From NCBI GenBank assembly GCA_947629245.1, contig CANRDC010000003.1, forward strand, positions 1 through 64,000: DNA of 64,000 nucleotides, written 5' to 3'. The notes beneath the pieces were generated by a model. That model was not told where the DNA came from and made no database searches. It saw nothing but the letters and a program-made list of their open reading frames with translations. Shown piece by piece: positions 57,417-64,000 of this stretch; within the stretch, counting starts at the first letter, position 1; each line of letters opens with the position of its first letter. The position numbers and the translations under genes were made by a program. The DNA comes from an uncultured Oscillospiraceae bacterium. Its GTDB lineage: Bacteria; Bacillota; Clostridia; Oscillospirales; Oscillospiraceae.

Positions 57417-58931
57417 TCACGGACGGCGCCCGAGCCCGACCCGCAGCACGTTCCAGGAAAGCGGCGGAAGCTCCGCCCGGAGCTTGCCGTCCTCCGCCGA
57501 GCCGCCGGACACGCGCCGGGGCGTGAGGCGCTCGCGGCCGGGGTCGTTGACCGCCAGGGGGTCGGGGTCGTACAGCGCGCTGTGCTCCGTCAGGGCCCCG
57601 CCGCCAAAGGCCGCCAGATCGCACGCCAGCAGCAGCGGCTCGCCGGGAGACCGGTTCACGGCGAAGATGTCCAGTTCGCCGCTGTCCTCGTGCCAGACCG
57701 CGGCGGTCTCCAGATAGGGCACGTCGGTGAAACTGGGGCTGTCGTACCGGGGGGAGGCGACGTGGGCCCGCAGCACCGTGCCCCGGCCGTACAGGCTCCC
57801 GTGCAGGAACGGCCAGTAGATGCTCTGCCGCCAGACGGGGCCGCCGCCCGGCACGGTCATGATGGGGGCCAGCACGTTCACCAGCTGGGCCAGACAGGCC
57901 GCCCGGACCCGGTCCGTGTGGTTGAGGAGCGTGATGAGCATGCAGCCGAACATGGCGGCGTCCGCCATGGTGTACCGCTCCTCCAGAATGGCGGGGGCGT
58001 GCCGCCAGGGCTCCTCCCGCTCCTCCTGGCCGTTGGTCCGGAACCAGACGTTCCACTCGTCGAAGCTCAGCATCATCTCCTTTTTGGCCCGCTTTTTGGC
58101 CCGGACATAGTCGCAGGCGGAGACGGCGGCGGAGATGAAGCTGTCCATGGTCAGACTCTGGGCCAGATAATCCCCCAGATCGCCGGTATAGTCCCCCAGA
58201 TACTGGTGCAGGGACAGAAAGTCCACGTCGTCGTAGGTGTGAGACAGCACCGTGGCCTCCCACTGGGGGAAGGTGGGCATGCCGGGGTTGGAGCTGCCCG
58301 CGGCGGTGAGCTTGACGGTGGGGTCCAGCCGACGCATGGCCCGGGCGGTCTCTGCGGCCAGCCGACCGTATTCCTCCGCCGTCTTGTGGCCCATCTGCCA
58401 GGGCCCGTCCATCTCGTTGCCCAGGCACCAGTAACGGATGGCGTGGGGCGCTTTCACCCCGTGGGCGGCGCGCAGGTCGCTGTAGTAGGACCCGACCGGC
58501 AGGTTGCAGTATTCCAGCAGGTCGCACGCCTCCTGCACGCCGCGGGTGCCCAGATTGACCGTCAGCATCATCTGCGCACCGGCGTCCCGGCAGAAACCGG
58601 CGAACTCGTTGAGCCCCACCTGGTTGCTCTCCAGGCTCCGCCAGGCGGCGTCCGGACGGACGGGGCGGCGCTCCCTGGGGCCCACGCCGTCCTCCCACCG
58701 GTAGCCGGAGGCGAAGTTGCCGCCGGGATAGCGCAGCAAAGGGATGTTCAGGGGCCTGATCGCGTCCAGCACGTCCCGCCGGAAGCCCTGAGCGTCGGCG
58801 CTGGGATGGCCGGGGCAGTAGATGCCGTCGTAGACCGCCCGGCCCAGATGCTCGATGAACGAGCCGAACAGCTCGTCCGGCACGTCCGCCAGGGCGTAGT
58901 GGGGGTCGAGATACATGGACGCTTTCAGCAT
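57417..58931 (-). CDS. GH51 alpha-L-arabinofuranosidase
   Basis: A 504-residue family 51 enzyme starting MLKASMYLDPHYALADVPD at ATG 58931 with AAGGAGG 9 nt upstream. It shows LFGSFIEHLGRAVYDGIY (near residue 22), LRYPGGNFASGYRWEDGVG (near 68), the acid/base motif IRYWCLGNEMDGPWQMGHK (near 171) and the nucleophile motif MMLSFDEWNVWFR (near 291). No signal peptide, so it removes terminal alpha-L-arabinofuranose from imported oligosaccharides in the cytoplasm. It suggests arabinan- or rhamnogalacturonan-derived substrates among those used here. Confidence 0.95.
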   Translation of the reverse strand: MLKASMYLDPHYALADVPDELFGSFIEHLGRAVYDGIYCPGHPSADAQGFRRDVLDAIRPLNIPLLRYPGGNFASGYRWEDGVGPRERRPVRPDAAWRSLESNQVGLNEFAGFCRDAGAQMMLTVNLGTRGVQEACDLLEYCNLPVGSYYSDLRAAHGVKAPHAIRYWCLGNEMDGPWQMGHKTAEEYGRLAAETARAMRRLDPTVKLTAAGSSNPGMPTFPQWEATVLSHTYDDVDFLSLHQYLGDYTGDLGDYLAQSLTMDSFISAAVSACDYVRAKKRAKKEMMLSFDEWNVWFRTNGQEEREEPWRHAPAILEERYTMADAAMFGCMLITLLNHTDRVRAACLAQLVNVLAPIMTVPGGGPVWRQSIYWPFLHGSLYGRGTVLRAHVASPRYDSPSFTDVPYLETAAVWHEDSGELDIFAVNRSPGEPLLLACDLAAFGGGALTEHSALYDPDPLAVNDPGRERLTPRRVSGGSAEDGKLRAELPPLSWNVLRVGLGRRP

Positions 58932-58976
58932 GGAAAGCACCCTCCTTCCAACAAAATGGGATCTTATGCCGGAAAC

Positions 58977-59004
58977 ATCTTAACACAACCGGACGGATAG
59001 TCAA
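58977..59004 (-). promoter_or_regulatory. Promoter of the GH51 gene with flanking inverted repeat
   Basis: On the minus strand TTGACT (58999-59004) and TAAGAT (58977-58982) with 16-bp spacing. GGACGGAT (58991-58998) and its complement ATCCGTCC (59030-59037) flank the -35 and could be an operator. Confidence 0.6.
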
Positions 59005-59078
59005 GAGGTTTCCGAAAGGACCGGAGAAGATCCGTCCGAGACCCGTTTTTTCGTGGAAAACGCCGGTTTGCGGGGTGG

Positions 59079-59107
59079 TTGCTTTTATGGGAGAACGGCG
59101 TTATAAT
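59079..59107 (+). promoter_or_regulatory. Probable promoter of the amino-acid ABC operon
   Basis: TTGCTT (59079-59084) and a perfect TATAAT (59102-59107) with 17-bp spacing. The -10 lies inside the left terminal inverted repeat of the hairpin array. The mirror copy at the right end carries a second TATAAT (59292-59297). Confidence 0.55.
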
Positions 59108-59296
59108 GATTCATCGCAAGGCGAAAACGAATGTTTTCGCCGCCAAACGGCACGTTTGGCGGCAAATGATCCAAGGATCATTTGCGCGATGCTCATTGCA
59201 ATGAATATATGGCAAAACAGCCATGCTGTTTTGCGCAGCCGCAAAGCGGCTCGGCGCAACGCCTTGCGGCGTTTCGCCATCATTTAGTCATTATAA
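59101..59296 (+). repeat. Tandem hairpin array with terminal inverted repeats, ABC operon leader
   Basis: Ends TTATAATGA (59101-59109) and TCATTATAA (59288-59296) are perfect inverted repeats. Between them lie consecutive hairpins: 59120-59141 (9 bp), 59139-59163 (11 bp), 59162-59185 (11 bp), 59193-59204 (12-bp palindrome), 59212-59234 (10 bp), 59237-59251 (6 bp) and 59258-59273 (6 bp). Some adjacent stems share bases. No protein is supported. It is MITE-like in outline but made of unrelated small palindromes. Confidence 0.75.
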
Positions 59297-59352
59297 TAGC
59301 GGCAAATAGATTGGATAAAAGGCGGCGCGGCCGCCGGAGGCTGAGAGACGCG

Positions 59353-60036
59353 TTGAGCGAGAGAGTTATCGACATCCTGATATCGTCCTTTCCCCGCATC
59401 CTGGGCCAGGGCCTGCTGGTCACCATCCCCCTGACGGTGATCTCCTTTGCCCTGGCGATGGGCATCGCGGTGATCTGCGCCATGATCCAGATCGCGGACG
59501 TGAAGGGCCTGAAGCAGATCGTGCGGTTCTACATCTGGATCATACGGGGCACGCCGCTGCTGGTGCAGCTGTATCTGGTGTACTTCGGTCTGCCGGACCT
59601 GGGTCTGGCGCTGCCGGCGTTCCCCTGCGCGGTGACGGTGTTCGCCCTGAACGAGGGGGCCTACTGCGCCGAGACGGTCCGTGCCGCCATCGAGTCGGTG
59701 CCCAGGGGCCAGATGGAGGCGGGCTACTGCGTGGGGCTGAGCTACCTGCAGATCATGCGCCGGATCGTGCTGCCCCAGGCCTTCCGCACGGCGTTCCCGC
59801 CCCTTTCCAACTCCCTGATCAGCATGGTGAAGGACACCTCCCTCGCCGCCAACATCACCGTCACGGAGATGTTCATGACCACCCAGCGGGTGGCGGGGCG
59901 GACCTATGAGCACCTGGCGCTGTACGCGGAGGTGGCGCTGATCTACCTGCTGTTCTGCACGGTGATCACCTGGCTGCAGCGGCTGGGGGAGCGGAAGCTG
60001 AACGCCATGAACGGGGGGAACGTGATCCGTGCTTGA
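59353..60036 (+). CDS. Amino-acid ABC transporter permease
   Basis: A 227-residue HisM/GlnP-type permease. The TTG start at 59353 has GGAGG 12 nt upstream; a longer in-frame reading would run back through the hairpin array and is rejected. Features are GQGLLVTIPLTVISFALAM, FYIWIIRGTPLLVQLYLVY (near residue 57) and the EAA-type loop MEAGYCVGLSYLQIMRRIVL (near 125). Five spans are predicted. It overlaps the ATPase gene by 8 nt. Confidence 0.92.
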   Translation: MSERVIDILISSFPRILGQGLLVTIPLTVISFALAMGIAVICAMIQIADVKGLKQIVRFYIWIIRGTPLLVQLYLVYFGLPDLGLALPAFPCAVTVFALNEGAYCAETVRAAIESVPRGQMEAGYCVGLSYLQIMRRIVLPQAFRTAFPPLSNSLISMVKDTSLAANITVTEMFMTTQRVAGRTYEHLALYAEVALIYLLFCTVITWLQRLGERKLNAMNGGNVIRA

Positions 60037-60772
60037 GATACGGGGACTGAAAAAGACCATCGGCGGCAGCGAGATACTGAAGGGCGTGGACCTGACTGTC
60101 GAGAAGGGGGACGTACTGGCGGTGCTGGGCCCCTCCGGCGGCGGCAAGACCACGCTGCTGCGGTGCTTAAACTTCTTGGAGCGGGCCGACGCGGGGACCA
60201 TGACCTTCCTGGGCCAGACGATGGATATGCCGTCCATGAGCCGGAAGGATATCGCCGCCTACCGGCGGCACACCGCGTTCGTGTTTCAGAGCTTCAACCT
60301 CTTCTCCAATAAGACCGCCCTGCAAAACGTGACGGAGGGTCTGATCGTGGCCCGGAAAATGCCAAAGGCGGAGGCGGAGAAGCGGGGGCTCGCGGCTCTG
60401 GAGCGGGTGGGCCTGGCGGAGAAACGGGACGCCTATCCCAGCCAGCTGTCCGGCGGCCAGCAGCAGCGGGTGGCCATCGCCCGTGCGGTGGCCGGGGAGC
60501 CGGACGTGATCTTCTTCGACGAGCCCACCTCCGCCCTGGACCCGGAACTGATCGGCGGGGTGCTGGACGTGATCCGCGCTCTGGCCGAGGACGGCATGAC
60601 CATGATCGTGGTGACCCACGAGGTGAACTTCGCCCGGAACGTGTCCACAAAGGTGCTGTTCATGGAGGAGGGCAGGGCCCTGGCCTTCGGACCCACGGCG
60701 GAGTTTTTCGAGGAACAAAAATTGGAGCGGATCCAGACCTTTTTCCGCTCCCTGGACCGAAAGGAAGGATAA
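60029..60772 (+). CDS. Amino-acid ABC transporter ATPase
   Basis: A 247-residue GlnQ-type ATPase starting at GTG 60029. Walker A is GPSGGGKTTLLRCLNFLE (residue 34 on), the Q-loop is in AFVFQSFNLFSNKTALQNV, the ABC signature is YPSQLSGGQQQRVAIARA (near 136), Walker B is VIFFDEPTSALDPEL and the H-loop is VVTHEVNFARN. It powers uptake with the overlapping permease and the binding protein 2 nt downstream. Confidence 0.96.
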   Translation: MLEIRGLKKTIGGSEILKGVDLTVEKGDVLAVLGPSGGGKTTLLRCLNFLERADAGTMTFLGQTMDMPSMSRKDIAAYRRHTAFVFQSFNLFSNKTALQNVTEGLIVARKMPKAEAEKRGLAALERVGLAEKRDAYPSQLSGGQQQRVAIARAVAGEPDVIFFDEPTSALDPELIGGVLDVIRALAEDGMTMIVVTHEVNFARNVSTKVLFMEEGRALAFGPTAEFFEEQKLERIQTFFRSLDRKEG

Positions 60773-60774
60773 CG

Positions 60775-61575
60775 ATGAAAAAGACGATCACTCTGGCGCT
60801 GGCGGCGCTGCTGTGTCTGACCCTGCTGGCTGGCTGCGGAGGAAGCAGCGGCGGCGACGGCGGCGACCTGCTGGAGCAGGTGAAGGAAAAAGGCAAGCTC
60901 ACCATCGCCATGGAGGGCACCTGGGCGCCCTGGACCTATCACGACGAGTCCAACGAGCTGGTGGGCTTCGACGTGGAGGTGGGCCGGACCATCGCCGAGC
61001 ACATCGGCGTGGAGGCCGAGTTCGTGGAGGGCGAGTGGGACGGCCTGTTCGCCGGTATGGACTCCAAGCGCTACGACCTGGTCATCAACGGCGTGGACGT
61101 GACCGACGAGCGCAGCGAGAAGTACGACTTCTCCGACCCCTACGCCTACATCCGCACGGCCCTGGTGGTCCGCTCCGACAATGAGGACGTGACGGGCTTT
61201 GAGGACCTGAAGGGCAAGACGACCTCCAACAGCATCGGCAGCACCTATATGGAACTGGCGGAGCAGTACGGGGCCACGGTGGAGGGCGTGGACTCTCTGG
61301 GCGAGACCATGCAGATGGTGGAATCCGGGCGGGTAGACGCCACGCTGAACGCGGAGGTGTCCGTGCTGGACTATCTGAACCAGCACCCGGAGGCGGAGCT
61401 GAAGATCGTGGCCTACACCGACGAGGCCAATCTGGTGGCCATCCCCATGCGCAAGGGCGACGAGACGGCTTCTCTCCGGGAGGCTGTCAACGAGGCCATC
61501 GCCGCCATGCGGGAGGACGGGACGCTGACGGAGCTGTCCATGAAGTATTTCGGCTCGGATATCACGGGAGAGTGA
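60775..61575 (+). CDS. Amino-acid ABC transporter substrate-binding lipoprotein
   Basis: A 266-residue family 3 solute-binding protein with a lipoprotein signal (LTLLAGC lipobox, Cys20). The body starts LTIAMEGTWAPWTYHDES and continues LVGFDVEVGRTIAEHIGV and FAGMDSKRYDLVINGVDVT, the pattern of polar amino-acid or cystine binders. GGAAGG precedes the ATG. The gene order permease-ATPase-binding protein is typical of cystine-type systems, but the ligand is not certain. Confidence 0.93.
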   Translation: MKKTITLALAALLCLTLLAGCGGSSGGDGGDLLEQVKEKGKLTIAMEGTWAPWTYHDESNELVGFDVEVGRTIAEHIGVEAEFVEGEWDGLFAGMDSKRYDLVINGVDVTDERSEKYDFSDPYAYIRTALVVRSDNEDVTGFEDLKGKTTSNSIGSTYMELAEQYGATVEGVDSLGETMQMVESGRVDATLNAEVSVLDYLNQHPEAELKIVAYTDEANLVAIPMRKGDETASLREAVNEAIAAMREDGTLTELSMKYFGSDITGE

Positions 61576-61579
61576 ACGC

Positions 61580-63586
61580 TTGCAGACAGAGAACAAGGAA
61601 AAGAACCTGCTCCGGCGGATGATGCTCCGGCTGCGCCAGACGTTTTCCCGGCATCCGTACGTGAGCACGGCGGCGCTGGCGCTGGTTTTGACGCTGGCGC
61701 TGGAGATGCTGGGACGCCACTCGCCGGTGAAGGGCGTAGTGTTCCTGTTCGCCCACCCGGTGCATTTTTTGGCCAACGCGGGCATCATCATGACCACGCT
61801 GGCCATCAGCCATCTTTTCAAGCGGCGCAATTTCTTCCTGCCCTTTTTCACGGGCCTGTGGCTGCTGCTGGGCGTGGCCAACGCGGTGGTGCGGTGCTTC
61901 CGGTCCACGCCTCTGGGGGCGGTGGATCTGGCGATACTGCCCTCGGCGGTGTCCATCATCGGCATCTACGTGGACGCGTGGCTGATCGTACTGCTGGCGG
62001 CGGTGCTGCTGGCGGGGATCGGGTGGATCATCTCCGCCCTCATCCACAGCGAAAAGCGCGCGCCGGACTATAAGCGCGCGGGGGTATTCGTGCTGGCGTC
62101 GGCATGTCTGGCGGGGTGCTGCTACGGCGCGACGCTGCTGGGCGAGGGCCGGGAGGAACGGCGGGAGGTCTATTCCAACATCATCGACGCCTACGACCGC
62201 TACGGCTTCGTGTACTGCTTCTGCACCGGGGCCCTGGACCGGGGCATCGACGAGCCGGAGTTCTATTCTCCGGAGGCGGTGGACGAGCTTCTGTCAGAGC
62301 TGGACGCGGGCGGCGTCCCGGAGGAAAAGCCCGACATCGTCATGGTGCAGCTGGAGAGCTTCTTTGACGTGGACTACCTGGACGACGTGGACTGTGACGA
62401 GGACCCGATCCCCGTGTTCCGCCAGCTGAAGGAGAATTATGCCTCCGGCTTTCTCACCGTGCCCTCCGTGGGCGCGGGCACGGCCAACACGGAGTTCGAG
62501 GTGCTCAGCGGCATGAGTCTGGACTTTTTCGGCATGGGGGAGTACCCCTACATGACCGTGCTGCAGGAGGAGGCGTGCGAGACCGTGGCCACGGACCTGA
62601 AGGCCCTGGGGTACACGGCCCACGCCGTGCATAACAATACCGGCACGTTCTACATGCGCAACGTGGTCTTTTCCCAGCTGGGCTTCGACACCTATACCTC
62701 CATCGAGTTCATGAACGGCATCGAGTACAATCCCATCGGCTGGGCCAAGGACAAGATCCTCACCGGCGAGATCATGAAGGCGCTGGACAGCTCCGACGAC
62801 CCCCACTTCGTCTTTGCCATCACCGTGCAGGGCCACGGCAAGTATCAGCGCGGCGTCGACAGCGCGGAGGCGGAGGGCCTGAACATCACCTGGGCCGACG
62901 ACGAGGAGGACGAGGACGCCCTGGCCTATTATCTGAGCCAGCTTCGGGAGACGGACGAATTCATCGGCGCGCTCCGGGACGCGCTGGAGGAGCGGGGCAA
63001 ACCGGCGGTGCTGGTGCTGTACGGGGACCATCTGCCCAACTTCGACATTGGCTCCGAGCAGCTGAAAAACCGCGACATCTTCCAGACGGAGTACGTCATC
63101 TGGAACAATATGGGTCTGGAGATGGAAAACATGGACCTGGACGCCTACCAGCTTTCGGCGCGGGTGCTGGAGAGCCTGGGCATGGGCGGCGGCATCATCA
63201 CCCGGTATCATCAGCAGATGCATGACCGGGCCGATTACGAGGACCGGCTCCAGCTTCTGGAGTACGACATGCTCTACGGGGACTTCTACTGCTACGGCGG
63301 GGCCAACCCCTACGCCGCCTCGGACCTGCGGATGGGCCTGGACCCGATCGAACTGGAAGCCGTGGAATGGTCGGACGGCGTGCTGACCGCGACAGGGGAG
63401 AACTTCACCGCCTGGAGCCGCGTCGCCGTGGACGAGGACGAACTGGACACGGTGTTTGTGGACGAGCATACGGTGACCGCCGAACTGGACGAGCCGCCGG
63501 AGGTGGGAGCGCCCGTGACCGTCCGCCAGCGGGCGGCCAACAAATCCGGCGTCCTGGCCGAGAGCAGCGCGTATACGTGGCAATAA
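61580..63586 (+). CDS. LTA synthase-family membrane phosphoglycerol transferase
   Basis: A 668-residue protein from TTG 61580 behind GGGAGAG, 4 nt after the previous stop. Five N-terminal spans (residues about 25-190) precede an extracellular sulfatase-fold domain. That domain has VQLESFFDVDYL (metal-binding Glu near 256), PSVGAGTANTEFEVLSG (catalytic Thr near 300), HNNTGTFYMRN and LVLYGDHLPNFD (near 476). Such enzymes polymerise or transfer glycerol phosphate from phosphatidylglycerol. A C-terminal beta domain of about 85 residues is added. Linkage to the transporter operon is positional only. Confidence 0.92.
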   Translation: MQTENKEKNLLRRMMLRLRQTFSRHPYVSTAALALVLTLALEMLGRHSPVKGVVFLFAHPVHFLANAGIIMTTLAISHLFKRRNFFLPFFTGLWLLLGVANAVVRCFRSTPLGAVDLAILPSAVSIIGIYVDAWLIVLLAAVLLAGIGWIISALIHSEKRAPDYKRAGVFVLASACLAGCCYGATLLGEGREERREVYSNIIDAYDRYGFVYCFCTGALDRGIDEPEFYSPEAVDELLSELDAGGVPEEKPDIVMVQLESFFDVDYLDDVDCDEDPIPVFRQLKENYASGFLTVPSVGAGTANTEFEVLSGMSLDFFGMGEYPYMTVLQEEACETVATDLKALGYTAHAVHNNTGTFYMRNVVFSQLGFDTYTSIEFMNGIEYNPIGWAKDKILTGEIMKALDSSDDPHFVFAITVQGHGKYQRGVDSAEAEGLNITWADDEEDEDALAYYLSQLRETDEFIGALRDALEERGKPAVLVLYGDHLPNFDIGSEQLKNRDIFQTEYVIWNNMGLEMENMDLDAYQLSARVLESLGMGGGIITRYHQQMHDRADYEDRLQLLEYDMLYGDFYCYGGANPYAASDLRMGLDPIELEAVEWSDGVLTATGENFTAWSRVAVDEDELDTVFVDEHTVTAELDEPPEVGAPVTVRQRAANKSGVLAESSAYTWQ

Positions 63587-63590
63587 CGAA

Positions 63591-63618
63591 CGCCCCGTCT
63601 CCGCTTGGAGGCGGGGCG
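63591..63618 (+). terminator. Hairpin after the LTA synthase-family gene
   Basis: A 12-bp stem (63591-63602 with 63607-63618) with one G-U pair and a GCTT loop, 5 nt after the stop; the following T-run is poor. Confidence 0.6.
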
Positions 63619-63635
63619 CCTTCGTCGCCGGAAAT

Positions 63636-63669
63636 GGGAATGCCTGATCCGCGCGGATCAGGCATTCCC
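63636..63669. repeat. 34-bp perfect palindrome
   Basis: Arms 63636-63650 and 63655-63669 are perfectly complementary around GCGC, itself palindromic, giving 34 bp of dyad symmetry between two convergent genes. It may terminate the minus-strand gene; no long T-run follows. Confidence 0.7.
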
Positions 63670-63693
63670 TTGCTCAGGGCGGCGGGCAGGTCA

Positions 63694-64000
63694 TCAGCAG
63701 CGCTCGATCCAGTGCTGGTCGTCGGGCTCAAAGACCACCTTTTCATAGGCGGGCACGTCCATCATCACGCCGGTCCAGTCGGAGTGGATGTCCCCGTTCT
63801 GCTTGATGATGACGTCGTACAATATGTCGTAGGTGACGCCGTCGGGACCGGTCTCGGTGATGGTGCTGTAGGGCAGGGTCTTGTGGTAGGTGATCTCCAC
63901 GCCTTCGTACTCGAAGTGGTAGCCGTTGCGCATCCGGCAGCCGTCCAGCCCTTTGTAGGTGAAGTACTTTTTCAGGTCGTGGAGGATCTTGTCGTCCTCC
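63694..64000 (-). CDS. Hypothetical protein, C-terminal fragment (runs off right edge)
   Basis: The frame stays open from the stop at 63694 to the window edge, giving about 101 residues ending QHWIERC. Readable parts are ILHDLKKYFTYKGLDGCRM and YHFEYEGVEITYHKTLPY, a soluble alpha/beta-looking domain with many Tyr and His. I do not recognise a family. An internal ATG at 63933 exists, but the open upstream frame with normal codon use suggests the gene begins outside the window. Confidence 0.6.
   Translation of the reverse strand, partial: EDDKILHDLKKYFTYKGLDGCRMRNGYHFEYEGVEITYHKTLPYSTITETGPDGVTYDILYDVIIKQNGDIHSDWTGVMMDVPAYEKVVFEPDDQHWIERC

Noticed and set aside
59101..59287. Short open frames through the hairpin array on both strands
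   Set aside because: They merely read through palindromes; the in-frame N-terminal extension of the ABC permease from 59182 is rejected in favour of the TTG start at 59353 with GGAGG upstream.

Overview
The window is GC-rich (about 60% or more by eye), densely packed bacterial DNA. AGGAGG-type ribosome binding sites, sortase/LPXTG surface proteins, a lipoteichoic-acid-synthase-like enzyme, SipW/TasA-type secretion and YesM/YesN and DUF624 carbohydrate regulation point to a monoderm gut Clostridia, most likely Oscillospiraceae. This assignment is inferred from gene content; no rRNA, tRNA, CRISPR array, phage or transposase gene was seen.

Layout. (1) 1-4200: an intracellular beta-mannan operon on the minus strand (GH26 glycosidase, LacI repressor, cellobiose/mannobiose 2-epimerase), divergent from a Gfo/Idh/MocA oxidoreductase. 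It is followed at 4211-4661 by the debris of at least one decayed gene. (2) 4683-10635: two MATE exporters flanking a GH2 beta-galactosidase. (3) 10795-26222: a 15-kb surface-appendage operon. It holds a small coiled-coil protein, a Lys-type signal peptidase, a 2102-residue LPETG wall protein with 28 Cys/His units, an LPETG backbone pilin, a repeat mosaic, a class C sortase, a pilin-like protein, two TasA/CalY-like proteins, two membrane-tailed surface proteins and a SipW-type Ser/His signal peptidase. (4) 26310-39313: a uronate-polysaccharide locus. YesM/YesN two-component genes, a heparinase II/III-like lyase and a discoidin-like protein lie on one strand; a sugar ABC importer, GH88 unsaturated glucuronyl hydrolase, DUF2264 and a small membrane protein lie on the other. 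(5) 39371-45151: a DUF624 protein, a rhamnose operon (kinase, arabinose/fucose-type isomerase, aldolase, mutarotase) and a pyridoxal kinase. (6) 45252-48302: a Na/Pi cotransporter behind a Pho-box-like array, and a PfkB sugar kinase. (7) 48318-59004: the hexuronate genes uxaCBA, a YcxB-like protein, a TRAP transporter, KdgF and a GH51 arabinofuranosidase. (8) 59101-63586: an amino-acid ABC transporter and an LTA-synthase-family protein. The window is cut by partial genes at both ends.

How it fits together. Regions 1, 4, 5 and 7 form a glycan-catabolism archipelago: oligosaccharides are imported by ABC and TRAP systems, cut inside the cell by enzymes without signal peptides (GH26, GH2, GH88, heparinase-like, GH51), and the uronates and rhamnose are fed through KdgF, UxaCBA and the Rha enzymes. 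The last steps of uronate breakdown (KDG kinase and KDPG aldolase) are not in the window, unless the PfkB kinase does the first.

Two things stand out. One is the hybrid sortase-pilus plus SipW/TasA operon with its Cys/His-repeat giant protein. The other is a set of tandem perfect-hairpin arrays, different in sequence, that sit just downstream of promoters in the 5' leaders of three transporter operons (MATE, TRAP, amino-acid ABC).
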